Source: Methanothrix sp.
Lineage (GTDB): Archaea; Halobacteriota; Methanosarcinia; Methanotrichales; Methanotrichaceae
Assembly: GCA_028688535.1 (NCBI GenBank)
Contig: JAQTXY010000053.1
Coordinates: 1 to 9,143 of the forward strand
DNA: 9,143 nucleotides
Direction of reading: 5' to 3'
Shown one piece after another: positions 1 to 5,953 of the stretch; positions within the stretch are counted from its first letter, which is position 1, and each line of letters opens with the position of its first letter. The translations under genes and the position numbers were made by a program. The notes below the pieces were generated by a model, which made no database searches, was not told the origin of the DNA, and saw only the letters and a list, made by a program, of their open reading frames with translations.

Positions 1-149
1 AACTTGCCCTGATTTCCTATACCATTGGCCCGTGCCTTCTGCCTCGTGATATGAATCATTGAGGAAGCACGGCCTTTTCTCACCCTCTCCACCGTTTGGG
101 GGGTATGCTTTTTACAGAACGGACAATAAGCGTTAAGCTTTTTTGGCAT
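1..149 (-). CDS. rpl44e: 50S ribosomal protein L44e (partial, 3' end beyond window)
   Basis: The first 49 residues of archaeal/eukaryotic-type ribosomal protein L44e, a zinc-binding protein of the large subunit. It starts at the ATG at 149 with [16 protein letters not shown] and carries the first zinc-ligand pair, C9-x-x-C12. A basic stretch follows (RVRKGRASS, then [14 protein letters not shown]), typical of the family. The second Cys pair would lie off the left edge, so the gene is cut by the window and shows no sign of being broken. The start is 12 nt after the gins51 stop, so the two are very probably co-transcribed. In archaea this gene is usually followed by rps27e and the aIF2-alpha gene, which would be expected just outside the window. 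The family call is firm from the N-terminal zinc knuckle and basic region. Confidence 0.93.
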   Translation of the reverse strand, partial: MPKKLNAYCPFCKKHTPQTVERVRKGRASSMIHITRQKARANGIGNQGK

Positions 150-161
150 CTTCACAACACA

Positions 162-728
162 TCATCTCTCAATCTTCACTTCAGAAGCTAATTTTTTGTT
201 GCGCAGATTTCTGGCGTGAACGGCCGGGAGCACAGCCACGTCATCCTTCCCGAGAAGGTAATTTCTCCCGTCAACTCCCACGAACAGAGGAACACTATCC
301 AGCAACCGCACAATTTCGTATTCCCGAGATATATCTTTCTTACCCGTTAAAGGCCTTTCGGTGTGAGCTACATGGGCCAAGATGGCCTCGCGTCCGGAGG
401 CAATGGCAGAGAGCATCTGCCGGTAGATCTCCTCCTCCTCCTCGGTCATGCCGGGGAGGGCCTCTTCCCGAGAAGCTGATCTGGCACTGCGCAGCGCTCT
501 TCGGACTATCTTTTTTACCCTCTGGTCAATGAGCTTGTTAACGCTGTTCTTCTCGCTCTTGAGGGTATCTTGCAGAATCTGAGCCTCTACGCTGAAAGAG
601 TCATCTACCTTCGAGAGCTCCTGCCCCAAGCCTGCCAGATAAACGCCTACCTGCTGGTAGAAGTTCCTCTCCAGATGCTGAAGCTCAGCGGATTTGCGTT
701 CCTCTCGGAGCGCATTGGCCAGATCCAA
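162..728 (-). CDS. gins51: GINS complex subunit Gins51 (Gins15), replication factor
   Basis: A 188-aa protein of the archaeal GINS family, which bridges MCM helicase, the GAN/RecJ-like nuclease and primase at the replication fork. Residues about 1-120 form the helical A domain. The C-terminal B domain is diagnostic: VRLLDSVPLFVGVDG at about 138-153, then LGKDDVAVLP and NLRNKKLA. A-then-B order marks Gins51 rather than Gins23. Many euryarchaea have only Gins51, which forms a homotetramer (family knowledge). The start codon is TTG at 728. It is preferred because AAGGTG (740-735) sits 6 nt upstream, an in-frame TAG lies two codons upstream, and no ATG occurs in the first 90 codons. The gene lies between priS and rpl44e, an arrangement known from archaeal comparative genomics to link replication and translation genes. 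Confidence 0.9.
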   Translation of the reverse strand: MDLANALREERKSAELQHLERNFYQQVGVYLAGLGQELSKVDDSFSVEAQILQDTLKSEKNSVNKLIDQRVKKIVRRALRSARSASREEALPGMTEEEEEIYRQMLSAIASGREAILAHVAHTERPLTGKKDISREYEIVRLLDSVPLFVGVDGRNYLLGKDDVAVLPAVHARNLRNKKLASEVKIER

Positions 729-734
729 TTCCTA

Positions 735-740
735 CACCTT
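735..740 (-). promoter_or_regulatory. Ribosome-binding site that fixes the TTG start of gins51
   Basis: AAGGTG on the minus strand lies 6 nt before the TTG at 728. It matches the archaeal anti-SD core GGTG and decides the start, since no ATG start is available nearby. Confidence 0.6.
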
Positions 741-770
741 CATGCCCCTTTGCGGGCTTGTTGTCTGTTG

Positions 771-784
771 GTCAAATAATATAT
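771..784 (-). promoter_or_regulatory. Candidate TATA box for an internal gins51-rpl44e promoter
   Basis: Read on the minus strand, CTATATATTATTTG lies just after the priS stop. Transcription starting about 25 nt downstream would leave a leader of roughly 20-25 nt that carries the AAGGTG site. This suggests gins51-rpl44e can be transcribed independently of nitrilase-priS. The call is inference from position and base composition only. Confidence 0.4.
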
Positions 785-787
785 AGA

Positions 788-1996
788 TTAATGCTTTGTG
801 CGAGCTTCCGCTACGCCCCGCGCCATCAAAAAAACGGCGACATAGGCAGGCAGCTCCGTCGGACCCTCCTCCAGATGGAAGCTTTCACCTTTCATTTGAG
901 TCTTGAAGGGTTTTATTATTTGCAGTGGCACAATCTCTTCCCCGAAGACCACAGCATCTTGCAGTGGATCGAAGTCCTCCAGGTCGCGCAGGGTGAGGGG
1001 CGTCACGCGCATTCCCGAGCCGCCGTGCAGGCTGCCGGGACAGCGAATCAGCCGGCGCACGTCGGCAGTCACCGGCTCGTCTGTCTCGCCGCGCTCCTCG
1101 TCTAAGTTGAAGCCTACCTTCACTCCCTCGCTGTCCAAGAACTCCACAAGAAGAAGCTTCCAGATGGCGGCACTGCCTCGAAAGAGGTCCAGATTGCCCC
1201 CGGCAATCTCAGCCAAGACATTTCCACCCTGCAGGCTCCGATAAAAGCTGGCAGCTTTTTTAGGTCCAATGCCTTTGCGTTTCGAGAGAAGAGCGATAGC
1301 CTCAGTCTCGTTTATACAGCGCAGATCTTCTACAAAGGAGATGATGGCTCGATTGATCCTGCCGCCCCAGCCCGGCGCGCCTGTTGCGGGCGCACGCAGC
1401 CGAAAAGCCCGATCTTTCCCCCAGTCGCCTTCCATGGGAGCCATGTGAATGAACCGGTCCATGGCCAGGCCCCGGCCTGCCAGGTAATCCACGATCTCCC
1501 GTCGCTCATCGCCGCCGAAACTGAAGATGCGCGGGTCTCGAACGTGGATGTGATAGCCCCGGCCTCCAGAAAAGACAACACTCATTCTGCTCTCGCTAAA
1601 GCCAAAATCGGCAGTAAGAAAGCCCAGAAGCTTAAGCGTCTCCTTCTTTACCAATTCCAGCATCTCACTGTAGCTCTTGGGTGCATTTCTCAGGTGATCG
1701 GCATCCAGGTCGAAGATGAGGTCCGCACCCTGCCAGAGCTTCTCCTTCATGGTGGGCGCGCCGGGCCGCTGGTAATAGGCAGCGGAGTGATAGACGTGGC
1801 GCGGCACCATGGCCCGCACATAATCGATAAGCTCACCCTGCGAGAAGAATGATTTGTGCCGGCGCATACCTGAGTCGTCGAAGAAGAGAAAGCCCCATTC
1901 GCGAGAAGCAAGGCTAGGCGGGGCATCCAGGGAGGATTCAAGGTAATAGCCCCGGAACTTGGAGACCAGGAAATTATGGGTTAGAGCGTTCAGCAT
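788..1996 (-). CDS. priS: DNA primase small (catalytic) subunit PriS
   Basis: A 402-aa archaeo-eukaryotic primase catalytic subunit, which with PriL makes RNA (and often DNA) primers. The catalytic features are present in order: LIFDLDAD at 93-100 with metal-binding D96 and D98; SGGRGYHIH at 143-151 (nucleotide-binding S/H motif); the third carboxylate D312 in VTADVRRLIRCPGSLH; and RCPGSLHG at 318-325. The zinc-knuckle region of other PriS proteins is not obvious here. The start was set at ATG 1996 (MLNALTHNFLVSKFRGYY), which gives normal PriS length and has GGTGGG just upstream. The frame stays open another 47 codons to 2137, but that extension lies inside the nitrilase gene and has no family character. 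The gene overlaps the nitrilase gene by 23 nt, which suggests translational coupling, and is followed by gins51. Confidence 0.95.
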   Translation of the reverse strand: MLNALTHNFLVSKFRGYYLESSLDAPPSLASREWGFLFFDDSGMRRHKSFFSQGELIDYVRAMVPRHVYHSAAYYQRPGAPTMKEKLWQGADLIFDLDADHLRNAPKSYSEMLELVKKETLKLLGFLTADFGFSESRMSVVFSGGRGYHIHVRDPRIFSFGGDERREIVDYLAGRGLAMDRFIHMAPMEGDWGKDRAFRLRAPATGAPGWGGRINRAIISFVEDLRCINETEAIALLSKRKGIGPKKAASFYRSLQGGNVLAEIAGGNLDLFRGSAAIWKLLLVEFLDSEGVKVGFNLDEERGETDEPVTADVRRLIRCPGSLHGGSGMRVTPLTLRDLEDFDPLQDAVVFGEEIVPLQIIKPFKTQMKGESFHLEEGPTELPAYVAVFLMARGVAEARTKH

Positions 1997-2744
1997 CCCA
2001 CCTTCCGTAGACCTCTGGCCGGCGATCGGCAAAGCAAGAGACCTCGCGACGGAATAGATCCCGATCAGCCAGGTCGATATCGGCCAGAATGGCCGTCTGC
2101 TCGAAGCCGGCTTCGGCCAAGACCCGCCCACGGGCATCGATAATCAATGATCCTCCGCCCGAGGCCCAGTTGCAGGCCAGATGGGGCATCTGATTCTCTA
2201 TCGCCCTAGCCATGGCCAGCGTGCGCCACTGCCCCTGACGCAGGGCGGGAAACTGGGCTACTGTGACCAGAAAATCTGCACCCTGCAGGGCAAGGGAGCG
2301 CGCCACCTCCGGAAAGCGCAGGTCGTAGCAGATCTCTAAACCCACCTGGCCCCACCTCGTGGCCACGGGCGAGATGAAGTCTCCACCATCGAAGTGCTCC
2401 AACTCCCTCCCGAAGGGATGGATCTTGGAGCGAAGCTGCAGGCCGCTCTGGTTGAGACAAAAGCCCAGGTTCTGTCGACCACTGCGCAGCGAGCCTATGA
2501 TCAGGCAATCGTGCTCCTCAGCCAGCGCCCGGAAGATATCCAGCGAAGAATAATGAGAGCATTCTCCAGCGAAAGAGGAAGGCTTCAAGGAAGGTTCATA
2601 GCAAAAGCCGGTCAGAAAGAGTTCAGGAAATACCAGGATCTCTGCTCCTTTGGCCAGGGCGCTGCCTGCCATCTGCAATGCTCGAGATAGGTTCTCTTCG
2701 ATTTTACAGGGCTCGACCTGTAGCTGAAGGCAGGCAGCTCGCAT
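1974..2744 (-). CDS. Carbon-nitrogen hydrolase (nitrilase superfamily)
   Basis: A 256-aa cytosolic enzyme of the nitrilase/amidase superfamily. The Glu-Lys-Cys triad is visible: E41 in VFPELFLTGF, K107 in LRSKIHPFG, and the nucleophile C139 in LEICYDLRFPE. The region LAMARAIENQMPHLACNWAS and the repair-like end SLIIDARGRVLAEAG are typical of the amidase-like branch (omega-amidase, Nit, carbamoylputrescine or formamide-type amidases). The substrate cannot be read from sequence. The ATG at 2744 has no ribosome site, but a TATA-like element lies 23-31 nt upstream, so the mRNA is probably leaderless. It is the first gene of the priS-gins51-rpl44e cluster and overlaps priS. A role in repair of deaminated glutathione or glutamine-type metabolites is possible but unproven. 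Confidence 0.88.
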   Translation of the reverse strand: MRAACLQLQVEPCKIEENLSRALQMAGSALAKGAEILVFPELFLTGFCYEPSLKPSSFAGECSHYSSLDIFRALAEEHDCLIIGSLRSGRQNLGFCLNQSGLQLRSKIHPFGRELEHFDGGDFISPVATRWGQVGLEICYDLRFPEVARSLALQGADFLVTVAQFPALRQGQWRTLAMARAIENQMPHLACNWASGGGSLIIDARGRVLAEAGFEQTAILADIDLADRDLFRREVSCFADRRPEVYGRWDAERSNP

Positions 2745-2790
2745 AATAAAAATAGGGCAAGTCCGGATATATTAATGTAAGAGTGGTTTA
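2743..2790. promoter_or_regulatory. Divergent promoter region between nitrilase-priS and the channel genes
   Basis: These 46 bp contain two AT-rich boxes. GGATATATTAA (2765-2775) read on the minus strand is 23-31 nt from the nitrilase ATG, as expected of a leaderless archaeal transcript. ATAATAAAAATAG (2743-2755) on the plus strand would place a start near 2775 and a leader of about 15 nt for the first channel. The boxes interleave, so the two promoters probably compete. Inference from spacing. Confidence 0.45.
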
Positions 2791-3591
2791 ATGGCCGGAA
2801 GCTACAAAGTCCGCATCTACGAGATCCTGGAGTCGACCGATGCCAAAGACAAAACAGCTGAAGCTGTGAACCTCTTCATGCTGGTACTGGTGGTCCTCAA
2901 TGTCACCGCCGTGGTCCTGGAGACTGTAGAGAGCATCTATGCGGCCCATAGAGTTCTGTTTCATTACTTCGCAGACATATCGGTAATAGTATTCACCATT
3001 GAATACATTTTGCGCATTTGGTCTTGCGATGTGGACCCCAAATACGAGAACCCATTTTCCGGAAGGCTGCATTTCGCTCTGACTCCGTTAGCGCTGATAG
3101 ACCTTATGGTGATATTGCCAACCTATGCATCCCTGGCCTTTCCCGCAGATCATATGCTCCTGCGAAGCCTTCGCGTGCTCTGGACCTTCCGGCTGCTCAA
3201 GCTCAGCCGATACTCAGAGTCCCTGCAGACCATCATGGATGTGATTCGCGCCCAACAACGCGAGCTGATCATGAGTTTTTCGGCCATCATGTTCTTCATG
3301 GTGCTCTCCTCGACTTTGATCTATTTCCTGGAGCATGAAGCTCAGCCCCTGCGTTTTCCGGACATACCTGCCACCATGTGGTGGGCGGTGCTGACCATGA
3401 CCACCGTCGGCGACAATTTCTACCCCATAACCCCTCTAGGAAAGCTGGCAGGAGGGCTGATCATAATTTTGGGCGTGGCCACCTTCGCTCTGCCCACCTC
3501 TATTCTCACCTCCGGATTTGTGGATGAGCTGGAGAGGAGACGAGAGGAGAAAGAAGCCGCCGAGAAAGAGAGCCTGGAAAACGGCCCATAA
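2791..3591 (+). CDS. Voltage-sensor cation channel with a non-canonical NaK-like filter
   Basis: A 266-aa six-TM channel of the Kv/KvAP type. Segments: S1 about 27-47, S2 about 58-78 (ending FTIEYILRIWS), S3 about 96-116 (LIDLMVILP), S4 about 123-141, S5 about 160-180, pore helix about 190-203 (MWWAVLTMTTVG), S6 about 215-241. S4 charges are R125, R128, R134, K137 and R140; residue 131 is Trp where the paralogue next door has Arg. The filter reads TTVGDNFYPITPLGK (204-218). The K+ signature TVGYGD is absent, and the closest known form is the TVGDGNF filter of the non-selective NaK channel, minus one Gly. S6 has also lost two glycines kept in the paralogue (VA for IG, TS for AG). The reading frame is intact and the whole protein aligns end to end with the next gene, so it is probably functional rather than decaying. 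Ion selectivity is inferred. Confidence 0.88.
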   Translation: MAGSYKVRIYEILESTDAKDKTAEAVNLFMLVLVVLNVTAVVLETVESIYAAHRVLFHYFADISVIVFTIEYILRIWSCDVDPKYENPFSGRLHFALTPLALIDLMVILPTYASLAFPADHMLLRSLRVLWTFRLLKLSRYSESLQTIMDVIRAQQRELIMSFSAIMFFMVLSSTLIYFLEHEAQPLRFPDIPATMWWAVLTMTTVGDNFYPITPLGKLAGGLIIILGVATFALPTSILTSGFVDELERRREEKEAAEKESLENGP

Positions 3592-3642
3592 ATTGCACTG
3601 GAAAGAATTTAAATGCAAAACGGCACTTCAGGACTTTTGACA

Positions 3643-4473
3643 ATGAAAATGAACCTCAAGACACGAGTCTTCGGCATACTGGAGCCGGGTGACAAAGACA
3701 GCAAGTATTTTGATCCCTTTATCATGAGCCTGATAGTATTAAACGTAGCTGCCGTAGTCCTGGAGACGGTGGATTGGCTCAATGCCAGTTATGGGCGGCT
3801 CTTTCACGCCTTTGATGTATTCTCCGTCGCAGTCTTCACAGTCGAATACATCCTGCGCGCCTGGAGCTGCACAGAAAATCCCAAGTTTGGATCACCATTC
3901 TCCGGAAGGTTGCGCTATCTTATTACTCCCATGGCAATTGTCGATCTGATGGCTGTGCTGCCCTTCTATCTGCCGTTCCTCTTTCCCGAATTGCGATTCG
4001 TTCGAGCCATACGCCTCTTCCGTTTGTTCAGAATCCTGAAGATGGTTAGATACTCTGATGCACTCAAGACATTCGCAGAAGTTCTGAACCTCAAGAAGGA
4101 AGAGCTGGGCGTGACATTCTTTGCCACATTAATCCTGCTGGTTGTAGCATCCAGCATGGTCTATGAAGCAGAGAACGCCGTCCAGCCGAAGGTTTTTGCC
4201 AACATTCCCGATGCCATGTGGTGGGGAGTAGTCACCCTGACCACCGTTGGCTACGGAGATATCTATCCGGTGACGCCCATTGGAAAACTCATCGGCTCAT
4301 TTGTGGTAATATCGGGAATCGGCCTGTTTGCTCTTCCGGCTGGCATTCTTGCCTCGGGATTCAACGAGGTGCTGCAGAGAAGAAAAGAGAAAAAGAGGAA
4401 GAAAATGATCTGCCCGCACTGCCACAGGTACATCGGCGACTATGTAATGATGAAGGAAGAGGAAGATGAATGA
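3643..4473 (+). CDS. Voltage-gated K+ channel, KvAP type, with C-terminal CPHC knuckle
   Basis: A 276-aa six-TM potassium channel. S1 about 24-44; S2 about 55-74 (VFTVEYILRAWS); S3 about 92-113 (IVDLMAVLP); S4 with regularly spaced charges R121, R124, R127, R130, K133 and R136; S5 about 157-175; pore helix about 188-200; canonical filter TVGYGD at 201-206; S6 about 212-238 with FALPAGILASGF. A very basic linker (QRRKEKKRKK) then leads to ICPHCHRYIGDY (C257, C260) and an acidic end. The start was set at ATG 3643 because the first 14 residues then align residue for residue with the upstream paralogue, and AGGA lies upstream. The ATG at 3613 would add 10 residues. The gap to the first channel is about 50 nt, and the stop overlaps the next start, so the three genes look like an operon. 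Confidence 0.92.
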   Translation: MKMNLKTRVFGILEPGDKDSKYFDPFIMSLIVLNVAAVVLETVDWLNASYGRLFHAFDVFSVAVFTVEYILRAWSCTENPKFGSPFSGRLRYLITPMAIVDLMAVLPFYLPFLFPELRFVRAIRLFRLFRILKMVRYSDALKTFAEVLNLKKEELGVTFFATLILLVVASSMVYEAENAVQPKVFANIPDAMWWGVVTLTTVGYGDIYPVTPIGKLIGSFVVISGIGLFALPAGILASGFNEVLQRRKEKKRKKMICPHCHRYIGDYVMMKEEEDE

Positions 4474-4646
4474 AAGCATCTGAAGAAATCGCGAAGATGA
4501 AACTTGCGGAAGAGTTCAGGATCTGCCCAAAATGCGGCTACGAGCTGGGCTTTCACAGCTCTTTTCTGCGGGATGAGAAAGGCTACAAGATCATTCTCAT
4601 CTGCCCGGAATGCGGGGCAAGGTACGATGTGGGATGGAAGATGTGA
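4470..4646 (+). CDS. Small zinc-ribbon protein coupled to the K+ channel gene
   Basis: A 58-aa ORF starting MKASEEIAKMKLAEEF, with two zinc-knuckle pairs, C19-P-K-C22-G and C45-P-E-C48-G, separated by 22 residues: a classic zinc ribbon. Its ATG overlaps the channel stop (ATGA at 4470-4473), which implies translational coupling, and purine-rich GGAAGAGGAAG lies just before it. The end of the ribbon (LICPECGARYDVGW) resembles the channel tail (ICPHCHRYIGDY), suggesting a common origin, or that both take part in one metal site or partner contact. No specific family name is recognised. A role as a small regulatory or assembly subunit of the channels is inference from the coupling only. A second in-frame ATG at 4497 would give 49 aa. 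Confidence 0.75.
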   Translation: MKASEEIAKMKLAEEFRICPKCGYELGFHSSFLRDEKGYKIILICPECGARYDVGWKM

Positions 4647-4649
4647 TAG

Positions 4650-4781
4650 CAGCCTTTACTGCTGAAGAATACATGTCTGATAGCACCACATCACTTGAAA
4701 ATGCTACAAGCTAACTACTATGCACCGGATAAGACGCTAACTGCAACGATGATGGCCAAGTTAATGGGATATCAAAATTAG
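4650..4781 (+). pseudogene. Fragment resembling the pre-HNH segment of an HNH endonuclease
   Basis: A frame bounded by TAG at 4647 and TAG at 4779 contains HLKMLQANYYAPDKTLTATM and then MAKLMGYQN. This matches, from memory, the segment (mL.a.YyAP..T.TAt.lA...Gy.n) that precedes the HNH domain in predicted HNH/restriction-type nucleases, where it normally continues with a YNAVNLHYG-like motif. Here a stop follows at once and no HNH motif is found downstream. It has no start, so it is a relic of about 30-40 codons. Attribution is from pattern memory only. Confidence 0.4.
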
Positions 4782-4810
4782 ATATCCTACATCTTCCAAG
4801 CAGAAATTAG

Positions 4811-5006
4811 ATACCAAACTTCAATGTTCTATTAGAGAGTGCATGGCTCGTCAGAGATGTCATAACTGTAGATGAGGCAATAGGCGTTGCCATCTCTGAG
4901 GCCAGCAGAGATTGAATCTGAAGAAGATGGGGTTCGTGGAGATGGGTCAGTCCAATTGCCCTGCCTGTGGTGCCTGGATGGTGTATTCCTGGCTGTAAGT
5001 GATATT
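4811..5006 (+). pseudogene. Degraded DUF555/UPF0212 gene in three reading frames
   Basis: The archaeal UPF0212 (PF04475) family typically reads M.NY.VvLEaaWLVrDV.T.DDAIgvAvSEAGkRLN, then a VGSTPCPACGE.FD..F motif. Here the same order appears broken. At 4811-4912: IPNFNVLLESAWLVRDV, then TVDEAIGVAISEASRD and a TGA. One missing base later, at 4909-4998: RLNLKKMGFVEMGQ, then CPACGA. In the third frame, at 4977-5006: DGVFLAVSDI. The codon where the start should be is ATA (4811), so start and frame are both lost. The last part of the domain is not found. The motif order across three frames makes a chance match unlikely. The function of the family is unknown. Confidence 0.72.
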
Positions 5007-5133
5007 CTAAAAATGCACAAGGCCAAACAGACCGGGCTGACAGATATCAGCCATCACCTCAATTTAGGACGTAGAGGTTTATCCACTACCCTTGGGCTGT
5101 TTGGGTCAGGTAGGGTGTGGCGATGTCGGCAGA

Positions 5134-5333
5134 ATGCTAAGGCTTGGCATTATCGGCGGGCTTACCCCAGGTGTTATCGCCAGTTCGCCGCCACAGTCCA
5201 ACTGATTGGTGTGGTTATGCAGGGGGCAGGGTCAATTGCAACGGAATTAGTTCTAAACGCCGTCCCTAAAGGATAGGAATATATCCATATTGGTCACACA
5301 GAGTTCACGTTGGCAGGTCTTCATGACACACCT
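5134..5333 (+). pseudogene. Probable remnant of an Asp/Glu racemase-family gene
   Basis: MLRLGIIGGLTP (5134-5169) has the look of the N-terminus of aspartate/glutamate racemase-family proteins (IGIIGGM.P...YYR). After a frame change, YRQFAATVQ (5175-5201) fits the YYR-helix that follows. In that same frame, 5283-5333 reads IHIGHTEFTLAGLHDTPASIG. This resembles the C-terminal GCTE...DTP motif with the catalytic Cys replaced by His. The middle of the protein (well over 100 residues) is missing, and a TAG lies at 5274. If correct, it is a frameshifted, internally deleted relic. The evidence is short motifs only. Confidence 0.35.
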
Positions 5334-5376
5334 GCAAGTATTGGGTAGGGGAGTTTATTAAACCGGAGTAGAGGCT

Positions 5377-5913
5377 TTGAAAAACGATAACGGAGAGTGT
5401 TGCGTAACACTCGAGGTTGCAGGAAAGGAGGACCTGTTGGGCTTTAAGAGAGACCTGCAGGAAGCATTTGCTAAAGCTGTGACTGAAGCATTTGGCTCTA
5501 TCCCAGATGAAATGATTCCTTCTGATGAAGATATCGAGAAATCCTTCAGTGCTCCGGGCGCCGTAACCTATCATATCCTTTCAGATGGGAATAAGGTCGG
5601 CGGCGCTGTACTAGCTATTGATGAAGCAACACATCACAACTCGCTTGATCTCTTCTATATATCTACAAAGGAACGTGGTCGTGGCATTGGATACAAGGCA
5701 TGGAGAGCAATTGAGGAAAGGTATCCCGAGACAAGGATTTGGGAAACTCACACTCCGTATTTTGAAAAACGCAATATTCACTTCTATATTAATAAATGTG
5801 GATTCAAGATTGTCGAATATTACAATATGTATAACCCGGACCCCCATAAAGCTGATAAAGAAGGCCTGCCTGGAGATGAGGGGCTATTTAGATTTGAAAA
5901 GATTATGAGGTAA
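5377..5913 (+). CDS. GNAT-family N-acetyltransferase
   Basis: A 178-aa GNAT acetyltransferase, which would transfer the acetyl group of acetyl-CoA to an unknown amine. Residues 88-120 contain the core: strand 4 LDLFYIST, then the acetyl-CoA pyrophosphate loop RGRGIG (100-105) and helix KAWRAIEERYP. Residues 119-150 (TRIWETHTPYFEKRNIHFYI, NKCGFKIVEYYN) follow the usual motif B pattern of a late Asn-type helix and GF turn. The start is TTG 5377, with GGAG (5365-5368) 8 nt upstream and an in-frame TAA at 5359; the first internal ATG is at codon 46. The gene is clearly richer in A+T and in rare-looking codons than its neighbours, and lies among relics, so recent acquisition is likely. The substrate cannot be inferred. 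Confidence 0.82.
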   Translation: MKNDNGECCVTLEVAGKEDLLGFKRDLQEAFAKAVTEAFGSIPDEMIPSDEDIEKSFSAPGAVTYHILSDGNKVGGAVLAIDEATHHNSLDLFYISTKERGRGIGYKAWRAIEERYPETRIWETHTPYFEKRNIHFYINKCGFKIVEYYNMYNPDPHKADKEGLPGDEGLFRFEKIMR

Positions 5914-5923
5914 TCGCTGTGAA

Positions 5924-5938
5924 CCCTTCTGAGAAGGG
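5924..5938 (+). terminator. Short palindromic hairpin after the GNAT gene
   Basis: CCCTTCTGAGAAGGG is a perfect 7-bp inverted repeat around one base (in RNA a 5-bp stem with a 5-nt loop), 10 nt after the GNAT stop. No T-run follows, so its function as a terminator is unsure. Confidence 0.3.
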
Positions 5939-5953
5939 CGATGCGGAGACAAA

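Noticed and set aside
143..1105. Plus-strand open frames opposite gins51 and priS.
   Set aside because: They are antisense shadows of well-supported genes, with no motifs and no ribosome sites.
1997..2137. A 47-codon N-terminal extension of PriS.
   Set aside because: It overlaps the nitrilase coding region on the same strand, has no primase character, and the ATG at 1996 has a good ribosome site and gives family length.
3406..3430. A frameshift error as the cause of the odd channel filter.
   Set aside because: The frame stays open through S6 to a natural C-terminus and the flanking residues align with the paralogue, so any change is in whole codons.
3613..3642. An earlier ATG for the second channel.
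   Set aside because: Possible, but the ATG at 3643 gives exact alignment with the paralogue's N-terminus and has AGGA upstream. Kept as an alternative.
4887..5276. An open frame of 129 codons on the plus strand that could be called a gene.
   Set aside because: It crosses two different relics (the DUF555 third frame and the racemase-like shifted frame), has no ribosome site, and its first half reads as noise. It is better explained as decayed DNA.
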